NCBI GenBank assembly: GCA_001599815.1
Contig: BCIA01000001.1
Span: forward strand, 3,724,934 to 3,788,933
Length of the DNA stretch: 64,000 bases
Direction: 5' to 3'
Origin: Furcasterigmium furcatum
Lineage: Eukaryota > Ascomycota > Sordariomycetes > Glomerellales > Plectosphaerellaceae
This document shows positions 55,720 through 64,000 of the stretch, one piece after another. The notes under the pieces were generated by a model. That model was not told the DNA's origin and searched no databases. It worked only from the letters and a program-made list of their open reading frames with translations. The position numbers were made by a program, and so were the translations under genes. Every line of letters begins with the position of its first letter. The first letter of the stretch is position 1.

Positions 55720-57863
55720 ATGGGACACAAGGTAAGAATAGGGTGCTACAGGTACGTGCCAAATAATTCCCTGGTCGATTTATCTTTGCGACGTCTGAAT
55801 ACTGACCACGCCCAGTGCCTTCTGGGGCGACAGTGCCAGCGCAAGCCGGCAGCTCGTCGAAGCCGAAGATGCGGACCTGGACTACCTTGTGGCGGACTAT
55901 CTCGCAGGTCAGTATGATTCATTCGCATTATTCTCATATCTACGGAGGAGTAACGTCATTGCAGAGGTGACAATGGGCCTGCTTGCGCGGGCGTATCGGA
56001 CTGCCGCCAAGTCCAAGTCCGGCCCCAAGCCCGTTGGCTTCATCGCGGAGTTCTTGACGCTCGTTCTTCAGCCGCTGCTGCCAATGATACTCGACAAAAA
56101 AATCAAGGTCATCACCAATGCCGGCGGACTGGACCCTGTCGGCCTCAAAGCGCTCATCGAGGAGTACGCCGCTTCCGTCGGGGAGTCTTCCCGCGTCAAG
56201 GTCGCGGCCGTTTACGGGGACGACATGACGGGCCAGAAGGACGAACTACTGCAGTCAGGAGCCTTCAGCGCCTTTGATCCTCTCAACGGGGCGGGCGTCG
56301 CCGAGGATTCGGTTCGGAAGGACGACCAGCTCCTGAGCCTCAACGCCTATCTGGGCGCCGAACCCATCGCCAGGGCTCTTGCCGACGGCGCCAACATCAT
56401 CGTGACCGGGCGATGTGTCGACAGCGCCTCCGTCGTTGGCCCGCTGGCCTTCGAGTATGGGTGGGATTTTTCTCGGCTTGATCACCAGAAGACACTCGAT
56501 GACCTCGCCACCGCCTCCCTCGCCGGCCATATCCTCGAATGCGGCGCGCAAGCAACGGGCGGCAACTTCACCGACTGGGAGCTATCAGCGGGTAGCGGCC
56601 ATGGCGGCTGGGCCAACATGGGATATCCCATCGCCACATTTGAGGGCGGCACGAGCTTCACTGTCTCCAAACCACGCAACACTGGCGGTCTCGTCACGCG
56701 TCACACTGTCGGGGAACAAATGCTGTACGAAGTGTTGGACCCCGAGAACTACGTCCTGCCTGACGTGGTCTTGGACCTCAGCCAGGTGACACTCGACCAA
56801 GTCGACACCGACGTCGTCCGCGTCACAGGGGCCAAGGGAAAGCCGCCGACGGAATGGCTCAAGTGCACCGCGGTACAACAAACTGGCTACCGCGTGACGG
56901 CGGACCTCCTGCTCTTCGGCACCGACGCAGACAAGAAAGGCGCGGCCCTGGCAGACGCGATCCTCCGGAGATCGAAGCACATTGCAGAGGCAGAGCTCCG
57001 CAGCAAAGGCAAGGCCGTAGACCTGACCAAGCTGGAGTCCAAGGTAATCATCATCGGAGCGGAACATTCTCTGCCTGTCTCCGTGGCTCGCGCTAGCTCT
57101 CGCGAGGTCGCGGTGCGCGTGACGGCCAAGCACCCGCGGCCGGAGATCCTGGCAATTCTCAGCCGAGAGGTCGCACCTTTTGCGACGAGCAGTGCTCCCG
57201 GGCTGGGCATGCTCAGCGGCGGTAGACCCAAGGTTTCTCCCAATTTCAAGGCATCGAGCGTCCTTGTTCGACGGAGCGCCATATCACCGACCGTCCAAGT
57301 CGGCGCCAACACCACCAAGCCGGTCCTCGTTCCGCTCGCCACACAAGGTTGCCGACAGATCGTCCCGTCATCAAGTGCTGTAACCCTCTCCACTGCGGAC
57401 AAGAAGCCCCCTACTGCCCGGCGGACTAGCCTTTCTGCATCAGATGTTCGCCTAATCGAGGTTGCTGTCGGACGTTCGGGTGACAAAGGCGACTCGGCCA
57501 ACGTCGCCATCATTGCCAGGACGCCCGCCCTGTATCCCTACATCAAGGCCCAGGTAACACCGGAGGTCATTCATGCGGCCTTGGGACATTACTTGGCGCC
57601 GGACAGCACCATTACCAGATACGACGTGCCCGGAGTCCATGCTGTCAACTTTGCTCTCACCAAGGCATTGGGTGGTGGCGGCCTAGACAGCCTGGCGCTG
57701 GACAGGTAAGAATCCGAGTGGTTTGCAGAATATGCACAGAAACTAACGCTATTTCAGACAAGGAAAGGGGTATGCCCAGATCTGTCTAGCATCTATCGAT
57801 GTTGGCATTCCGTTGGAGCTGCATGGCGAAGCAGGAAGGCTGGGGTCCAAGAGCCACCTTTGA
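55720..57863 (+). CDS. AtuA-type protein (DUF1446 plus ferredoxin-fold tail), probably peroxisomal
   Basis: Four exons: 55720-55751, 55816-55907, 55965-57705 and 57758-57863; 656 aa. Splicing gives MGHKVRIGCYSAFWGDSASA, then DLDYLVADYLAEVTMGLLAR, the normal AtuA start. Core motifs (residues ~1-440): KVITNAGGLDPVGLKALI, ILVTGRCVD-like IIVTGRCVDSASVVGPLAFE, ECGAQATGGNFTDWE, GYPIATFEGGTSFTVSKP and YEVLDPENYVLPDVVLDL. A separate C-terminal domain (~540-650) starts VRLIEVAVGRSGDKGDSANV. It ends KSHL, an accepted PTS1 variant. AtuA is required for, or co-encoded with, acyclic terpene utilisation in Pseudomonas, but its reaction is unknown. It converges on the CorA-like gene with 44 bp between. Confidence 0.92.
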
Positions 57864-57907
57864 TCCTTCAGACGGGGTTAATGAGATTCCATGTTAGCAA
57901 CTCCCCT

Positions 57908-59646
57908 TCATACGCTTTGCTCTAGCGGTCGGCCTCGCTGCCCTGTAGACCAAAGCAAATCGGACATGACTTGCCATCCTCGCTTCACCCTATGCTGTTC
58001 AAGGAATACGAGGCCAACCGTGACAGTGAGAAATGTGACAGGCAGAGTAGAGGCCAGGTAGACGATCCAGGAGCGGCCGTCCGTCTGGAAGATGCCCGCG
58101 CTGAAGATACCCTGCGCTTCCCCTGATCAGCCAGTGCATTGTACTTCAGGTACTCAGATGGAGAGATTCCCCAGATGGACGTACAGCTGTGAGACTAGCT
58201 GGAGCAAAGATGAGTGCCACAATTGCGATGAGATTCGTCTGCGAGGCTTCTTGGTGTGCCATCATGTTATGAATCTGGCAGATCGTTAGCTGGGCATCCG
58301 TGCATAAACACGACCCAGATCCCTTTCAGACGCTCCTCTAAACATGGATGCAAGGTCGTGATGGACACATACCAGGTTGATTTGCACCTCCACCCGCTCC
58401 TTCAGCCCCCGAATTTGAGCTCTTCGACTTTCGGTGTAGGCCAGCTCGAATTCTATCGTGTTCAACATAGAAGTATCCATTCTTTTGTTGGTCTTGGCTT
58501 TCAGAAACAGCTTCAGTGTATCGTCTTTCGCCATGTCTTTCAGCTGTTGCCACGCGTCGACTTCTACATCGACGGCCCGGACGACGAAGACCAGATTATT
58601 GTGACAGATGTGCAGGGCACTCATCGTCTGGTAAGAGTCATCTGGCCAACGAACAATCAGGTTGGACTTGTTGCCCCAAGAAGTCGAGTGTGTTTTCAGC
58701 TCGGCATCCAGTATCTTCAGATCCAACTCGCCTCGTCTATCTTCGGAGGTGCGCCCTATATCCTGAATCAACAGCGTCAGGAAGGCCAAGGGGTTTCGAC
58801 AGTCCATCCCAGCCACGGAATCGAGCATGAGATTCTTAATCCTGCGAAGATCGGCCGGTTCGCAGTCGAATAGGAGACATGTGACTGAGCATTGCTCGCA
58901 GACGACTCGCACTCGCATGGCCAGAAAGACCTCCCGGACGGGTGACTTTGGCGTTGACAAGATGATGACTGGAAGACCATTAGCGAGATGTCTTACAATT
59001 GGATGTCAATAGAAAACACGCACGTAAAGATTTGGCACCGTCTTCTTCTTCGTCTTCGACAAACTTGACGAACACCCCGTGAATGGAGCGAATCAAGGTT
59101 CTCACTCTAGGCGGCAGCCGGAATCTTGTCATGATCCGATTAAAGAGATCCCGGTCGAGGCTGAGAGGTTTCAAAGTCCCATTTCCATGGGCCCCGCTGC
59201 TGTCTGTCAGTCGAGGATGAGGGTCATGAAGGCGGAGGGAGCATGGTACTGACATCAGAGTGAAGGATGGACCTAAAGCGTCTTTCTTTGCTTCTGGCTC
59301 CGCCGTTGTTGGTTCCTTTGGCAAACTCTACTCGTAAATCGTTAGCATGCCTGGCCAAGTCCATTTGGCGATGTCCTACCTCGAGGAACTGGAGTGCTCC
59401 CGTTCTGTCGCACAGTTGTCCATTCGCTTGCGAGTAAATCCCAGCTTTGAGACTCGTGAGCATTGACATCCATATAAATAGATAACCCGAAGGTGACCTA
59501 CCACTGCCAGGATGGTGTCCGTAGCAAAACAGCTGTATCTTATGTTTCTCTGAGATGTCTGTGAATTCAATGTCCTCGCTCTGTACTGGATCGGTCTTGA
59601 TCATCTCCGCCTCCGCAATGGAGACTGGTTGCTTGACGAGAGACAT
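57908..59646 (-). CDS. CorA-like two-helix membrane protein of unknown transport role
   Basis: Seven exons: 59502-59646, 59380-59444, ~59250-59327, 59024-~59210, 58373-58968, 58185-58274 and 57908-58111. The third intron (about 59211-59250) has ambiguous ends; the others are phase-consistent. The long cytosolic N-terminal part is all-alpha/beta without a known enzyme motif and includes NTIEFELAYTESRRAQIRGL and the helix QINLIHNMMAHQEASQTNLI. Two C-terminal membrane helices follow: NLIAIVALIFAPASLTAGIF and SWIVYLASTLPVTFLTVTVG. This is the plan of fungal CorA-like proteins. The GMN selectivity motif of true CorA magnesium channels is missing (GIFSAG instead), so ion transport is doubtful. Not obviously linked to the carboxylase cluster. 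Confidence 0.68.
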
Positions 59647-60192
59647 GATCCTCGTCAGTGGGATGTCCAGATCCTGGATTGTCCGCGATTGACTGAAGCT
59701 TGGTGTGATTGAACGTGGTGATGGTGAACTTGCATGGGGTCAATGTGCTTCTATCGAAAACGTCGGCCGGGACGGGTCCTCTTGCGAAATGTGACGAGTC
59801 GATACCGGCTGCAGGAGGAGCATCTGCAGCCGATCAGGGGCCCGCCCACCATTGGATGGCTTGCTGCACATCTGCGTCGTTAATTCTGTCAAGCACGTGG
59901 TTTTGCTCTATTGGTCGGCTGGAAGTCTTTTCGGAAGCGGTTGGAGAGAAGTACGCGATACTGATCTACTATGATGCCAAGTTTGAACAGAACTGGATTG
60001 ACTGACCTTTAGGTTAGTATGATCTTCTACACTGAAGCATGCCTTGTGATATCCAAATAGGGGTAAAAGTACTGGATCATTCGACTCCACCAGCGTCCAG
60101 GTAATTCAGAGGTGCACATGCCGCAAATGATCTTGAGATCAGTCACCTGAACTTTTCAAGCATCTACGCCATGAAGAGCCGAGCCAAATATA
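59647..60192. other. Intergenic
   Basis: Promoter of the CorA-like gene and 3' flank of the metalloprotease gene. No feature is recognised. Confidence 0.5.
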
Positions 60193-61088
60193 TCAAGCAG
60201 TGCGCCACTCAAGCCAAGCAGCCCGCATTCTCTCCACCTGACCCGTAGTAAACTCGTCCGAGCAGTGATCATCGGCATAGTCCATGTAGTTGTGAATAGG
60301 ATCCAGGCCAGGCAACTCGGGACACGAGTTCCTCCCGATAGGGCAGCCCACAGATGGTCCGTCATGCGTAGGCGTATCGTCCACCTCGTCACCGGGATCG
60401 GAACACCCCTCTCCATGGAACGTGTGGAACAGGTTCAGCCAGTGCCCGATCTCGTGCGTCGCGGTCCTGCCCCCGTTAAACCGAGGATGAGATCCGCCGG
60501 GGAGGCTGGCCGTGATGACGCTGCAGCCGTCGAGCTGGGTCAGGAAATCGCCGTGAGGCGGTGGCTGAGGGTAGGTGCAGAAGCCGATTGTTCCTTGACC
60601 GAGGGAGGGCTGGATCCAGATATTGAGCGTGTCGTAGCCGCCCTGCCGTGTGTTCGGGCGGATGTTGAACCAGTCCGAGCTTTCGGCCCAGTCGGCGTTG
60701 ATGTAGTAGTGCGTATCAAGCAGCTCGAAACTGAAGCCGTATGGTGCAAAATCAGTGTTGATGACTTCCAACTGCTCGTCAACTTGCTCCGACTGGGTTC
60801 TTGTTAGTAGGTTCCTGTTTTCGACACATGGACTTGATCGAGCCTTACCGTGATGTAGCCTCCAGCAACTGTGTCGTCAACTGATATGACGTGAAAGACG
60901 GTTTGAACCACCATGCCGCCGGTTGAGGCATTGGATAGCCTGAACGATGGCTCGATGTGCGAGCTCATGAGCTTCCTCGAATTGGCAATCTGCTCTTCGG
61001 TTGGCTCGGCTGTACCGCAACGCTCCCCGGTTGCACAAGTCACAGTTACAAGGACCAAGCCGGCCCGGAGAACAGACTTTGTCCACAT
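60193..61088 (-). CDS. Secreted zinc metalloprotease, pappalysin-like (M43)
   Basis: Two exons, 60849-61088 and 60193-60792, over a 56-nt intron (GTAAGG...AACCAG); 279 aa. Signal peptide MWTKSVLRAGLVLVTVTCATG (residues ~1-21). A short pro-region ends before VFHVISVDDTVAGGYITSEQ. The catalytic core shows GGRTATHEIGHWLNLFHTFH, the extended zinc motif HExxHxxxxxH, and a Met-turn region NYMDYADDHC. Conserved Cys pairs (GFCTY, DGCSV, EGCSDPGD, VGCPIGRNSC, DHCSDEFT) will form disulphides. The protein closes with TTGQVERMRAAWLEWR. Fungal members degrade extracellular protein and some act during host colonisation; a host role here is not shown. Confidence 0.93.
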
Positions 61089-62075
61089 TCTAGCAAAGTT
61101 CAGGCAAGACAGAAGTAAGGTACAAGATGTCGGTACTCCAAAGAGAGCGATAGATTGACAACTCCTTTCAACTCATGTACTATTCTGGACTTTATATCCA
61201 TCCATCGTCTCGCACACGAGCCACTACAAGTTGGCTCCAAGGATGGTAGCATCACCAAAGATCCCTTCATGCATGCGTAGTCGCTTCGACGAAGTGTCTC
61301 CTTCCTCTTACGTCCCCATCTCGTCTCTGTTAGTGGTCATAAACCCTGTCATTTCAACGCTTTAGGCGCCCCAGCATTCAGGATAAAATACCTTGGCACC
61401 CGTGATGCCGAGATGGATTTGTCGAAATAGGAAAGATCGACGGTAGGGGTACAGAATAATATACACATGCATCCCTAGGATGTTCTCGGCAGTGCCCGAG
61501 GTGATACAAGTAGTATGCGCGAGCGTAACGCTCCTAGGCGATACAAGTAATATGCGTGAGTGGAACACTCCTCGGTGGGTGGACGAGGCTCGAGAGATGG
61601 TAATGCCTTGAGCACAAGAGTGACTATCGCTGTGGAAGTTGAGTGCATGCACATGATTTCACACTGAGTCGAAAGCTGCCGGCATTGAAGGAGGGATTCC
61701 TGCGAGATATGTCAACCTCCACCGCCAAGTGCACGTTGCCCTGTTGGTTAAGTGGTAGTCTGGGACTTTTGCGTTGCAAGACGGCCTGAAGACGCCGATC
61801 ACCTGTAGACCTGTGGCGCAGAACTGCAGCGTCGATCCTGCAGCGCGCACCATCTGAGACCTTCAATGCATGCAGATAAAGAACCCCAGCTGAGAAAATA
61901 GTCGGAGGGCATACCTTGGCAAGTCGAAGGCTTCATTGCTTTTGGTGCCGTGGTTGGGAATTGCATCATTGGCATGTGAAAGAGTACCTCGTAGGTAAAC
62001 AATTTGAACGCTGAGATTGATATACCAAAATCTTGAGATGTATCCCCTGTAAACTTTTGCCATTCCCAAAAACCT
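61089..62075. other. Intergenic with duplicated hairpin element
   Basis: Promoter of the metalloprotease on the left and 3' flank of the dehydratase gene on the right. It holds the duplicated element listed separately. A tRNA-like phrase near 61745 lacks the T arm. Confidence 0.5.
61503..61575. repeat. Two 36-bp direct repeats, each with a hairpin
   Basis: Copies at 61503-61538 and 61540-61575 share GATACAAGTARTATGCGYGA, then an inverted repeat. The stems are GAGCG-TAA-CGCTC (61521-61533) and GAGTG-GAA-CACTC (61558-61570). One stem pair changed from C:G to T:A on both sides, so pairing is kept while the sequence changed. Confidence 0.7.
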
Positions 62076-64000
62076 CTAGTGGTTGTCCCTCGGGGCGCGG
62101 TGCTTCTGCGCGATCCTCTGGAACTTCACCGCCCTCTTCAGCACCATGCCCTCGCTCAGCCCGCCCACCTCCCTCCGGAAGATGTCCTGCCAGGGCGTCT
62201 GGCTGGGCGGGCCGTGGTATCCCCCCCTGGCCTCGAGCGCGGCGCGGCGCGTCCTGATCTCCTCGTCCGAGATGATTATGTTCACGGTGCGCTTGGTCAG
62301 GTCGACGCGGACCTTGTCGCCGTCCCTCAGCAGGGCCAGGTTGCCGCCGTCCGCGGCCTCGGGGGTGGCGTTGAGGATGGACGGGGAGCCGGAGGTGCCC
62401 GACTGCCGGCCGTCGCCGATGCAGGGCAGGTCCTGGATGCCCTGCTTGAGCAGCTTGGGCGGGGCGTGCATGTTGACGACCTCGGCCGCGCCGGGGTAGC
62501 CGAGGGGCCCGACGCCGCGCATGACGAGGATGGTCCGCTGGTCGATGTTGGCGGTGTTGATGCGCTTCTCGTAGTCCTCGGGCCCGTCGAAGACGGCCAC
62601 GGGGCACTCGAACGCGTTGGGGTCCTTGGGGTCCTGGAGGAACTCCTTGCGGAACGCCGGGGAGATGACCGACGTCTTCATGATGGCCGAGTCGAAGAGG
62701 TTTCCGGTCAGGTGCAGGAAGCCCGCGTTCTCCTTCATCGGCTTATCGAACGGCAGGATTGTTCTCCGGTCCCAGCAGCTGGCGCCCGCGACGTTCTCTC
62801 CGATGGACTTGCCGTTGGCGGTCAGGGCGCCCGGGTGAGGCAGCTTGCCGACGTTGATGAGTTCCGCCAGAACGGCGGGCAGGCCGCCGGCCCGGTAGTA
62901 CTCCTCGCAGAGGAACTCTCCGGCCGGCTGCACGTTGACGAGGAGAGGCAGGCCGTAGCCGATGCTGTCCCAGTCGTTCAGGTCCAGATGGACGCCCATA
63001 TGCCTGGCGACGGCGTTGAGGTGGATGGGGGCGTTTGTGCTTCCGCCGATGGCGGTATTCGCCGCAATGGCGTTCTCGAAGGCCTCTCTTGTGAGGATGT
63101 CCGAGGGCTTGCGGTCCTGCTCGACCATCTCTACGATCTGTAGGCCGGTCCTGTAGGCGGCCTGGGCACGATCGCGGTAGGCGGCCGGGATGGCGGCGGA
63201 CCCGGGCAGGGCCATGCCCAAGGCCTCGGCCAGGGCATTCATAGTTGAAGCAGTACCCATTGTGTTGCAGTGACCAACGGAGGGGCTGCCGGCGCAGACC
63301 ATGTCGAGGTAGCCGTCGACATCAATCTTGCCGGCGCCGTACAGATCCCGAGCCTTCCACATGATAGTGCCAGTGCCGACGAGATCTCCGTCGTAGTGGC
63401 CGTTCAGCATAGGTCCAACATTCAGGCAGATGGCGGGAAGGTTGACGGTAGCTGCGGCCATCAAGCAGGCCGGGGTCGTCTTGTCGCAGCCGGTGAGGAG
63501 CACGACACCGTCGATGGGATATCCGTGCAGGATCTCGACCAGGCCGAGGTAGAGCAGGTTGCGGTCGAGGGTGGCCGTCGGCCGTCGTGTCGTCTCCTGG
63601 ATGGGGTGCGTGGGGAACTCCAAGGGGATGCCGCCGCGCTCCCTGATGCCATCGCGAACGCGCTTCGCCAGCTGGAGATGGTGCCTGTTGCATGGCGCAA
63701 TATCGGAACCCGTTTGCGCGATGCCGATGATGGGCTTCCCGCTCATCAGCTCCTCCCTCGTCAGGCCGAAGTTGAGTTGACGGTCCATGTAGACCAGGCC
63801 CATGCCGCGCTCATCCGTCCGGTTGAACCACTCGGACGAGCGGTACTTGTGTGTGCTCCGGCCGCCGGGGATCTTGGACATGAGGGCCTCGAGCTCCTTG
63901 GACCGGGCGCGGAGCCTCTCGAGCTCTGCGGCATAGTCCTCGATATCGCCGAGGGGCTTGTCGTCGCACGACTCGGTACAGCCGTTGCAGGGTTTTTCAC
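62076..64000 (-). CDS. IlvD/Edd-family dehydratase, sugar-acid dehydratase-like (5' end outside window)
   Basis: The frame runs off the right edge without an intron; at least 641 codons are visible. Upstream of the first internal ATG (63881) the frame stays open and coding-like: CNGCTESCDDKPLGDIEDYA, then a helix AELERLRARSKELEALM. The Fe-S cluster Cys are visible in SDIAPCNRHH, LLTGCDKTTPACLM and SPSVGHCNTMGTAST. The second half carries GDGRQSGTSGSPSILNATPE and PWQDIFRREVGGLSEGM. GCDKTTPA and the C-terminus are closer to arabonate/xylonate dehydratases than to amino-acid-pathway dihydroxy-acid dehydratase. The enzyme would remove water from an aldonic acid to give a 2-keto-3-deoxy acid. Substrate and true start are open. 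Confidence 0.88.
   Translation of the reverse strand, partial: EKPCNGCTESCDDKPLGDIEDYAAELERLRARSKELEALMSKIPGGRSTHKYRSSEWFNRTDERGMGLVYMDRQLNFGLTREELMSGKPIIGIAQTGSDIAPCNRHHLQLAKRVRDGIRERGGIPLEFPTHPIQETTRRPTATLDRNLLYLGLVEILHGYPIDGVVLLTGCDKTTPACLMAAATVNLPAICLNVGPMLNGHYDGDLVGTGTIMWKARDLYGAGKIDVDGYLDMVCAGSPSVGHCNTMGTASTMNALAEALGMALPGSAAIPAAYRDRAQAAYRTGLQIVEMVEQDRKPSDILTREAFENAIAANTAIGGSTNAPIHLNAVARHMGVHLDLNDWDSIGYGLPLLVNVQPAGEFLCEEYYRAGGLPAVLAELINVGKLPHPGALTANGKSIGENVAGASCWDRRTILPFDKPMKENAGFLHLTGNLFDSAIMKTSVISPAFRKEFLQDPKDPNAFECPVAVFDGPEDYEKRINTANIDQRTILVMRGVGPLGYPGAAEVVNMHAPPKLLKQGIQDLPCIGDGRQSGTSGSPSILNATPEAADGGNLALLRDGDKVRVDLTKRTVNIIISDEEIRTRRAALEARGGYHGPPSQTPWQDIFRREVGGLSEGMVLKRAVKFQRIAQKHRAPRDNH

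Noticed and set aside
61733..61810. tRNA-like GTTGGTTAAGTGGTAG phrase
   Set aside because: A D-arm-like stretch only; no acceptor pairing and no T loop (TTC) at the right distance.
62079..63143. 354-codon plus-strand frame opposite the dehydratase
   Set aside because: Shadow frame of a conserved GC-rich exon.

Overview
The window is filamentous ascomycete (Pezizomycotina) DNA, most likely from a Sordariomycete. The evidence is: genes with short introns of about 45-70 nt (GT-AG, one GC-AG), a GC-rich genome, and typical families such as an Avo2-type ankyrin protein, SUR7/PalI, Dal5-like MFS, CAP10/GT90, Zn2Cys6 regulators, a CorA-like protein and a pappalysin-like protease. An intron-containing tRNA-Glu(CUC) is also present. 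I did not try to name the species.

Left third (1-23 kb): an Avo2-like TORC2 subunit; a gene-poor stretch with a degenerate ~120-bp tandem array; an unknown conserved gene; a coiled-coil protein; an ankyrin protein with an amphipathic tail; a Dal5-like permease; a SUR7/PalI protein; tRNA-Glu; a very histidine-rich secreted, probably GPI-anchored protein; a Ser/Thr-rich surface protein that looks frameshifted; MAM33; a small Cys-rich protein; and TMA16. Middle (24-43 kb): housekeeping genes EXO1, an Ariadne-type RBR E3 ligase, a small hydrophilic protein, a MARVEL-like membrane protein, arginase, a CAP10 glycosyltransferase, a mitochondrial transcription factor of the Mtf1/TFB type, and guanylate kinase.

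The most interesting part is 43.5-57.9 kb. Seven neighbouring genes look like one catabolic unit: an ECI2-like enoyl-CoA isomerase (C-terminal SKL), a LiuC/AtuE-like hydratase (SKL), a biotin carboxylase/BCCP subunit, a carboxyltransferase subunit (C-terminal SRI), an AtuA-type protein (SHL), a Zn2Cys6 regulator, and a second regulator-like protein without a zinc cluster. The enzyme set resembles the bacterial acyclic terpene utilisation (Atu) or leucine/isovalerate (Liu) carboxylation routes. Here several C-termini predict peroxisomes, and every intergenic region of the unit carries CCTCGG, the FarA/FarB-type fatty-acid element. I infer a peroxisomal route for beta-methyl-branched (isoprenoid-like) acyl-CoAs; the substrate is not proven by the sequence.

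Right end (57.9-64 kb): a CorA-like membrane protein, a secreted M43-type metalloprotease, a duplicated hairpin element, and an IlvD/Edd-family dehydratase cut by the window edge. Exon boundaries were worked out by hand from splice signals, reading phase and family conservation.
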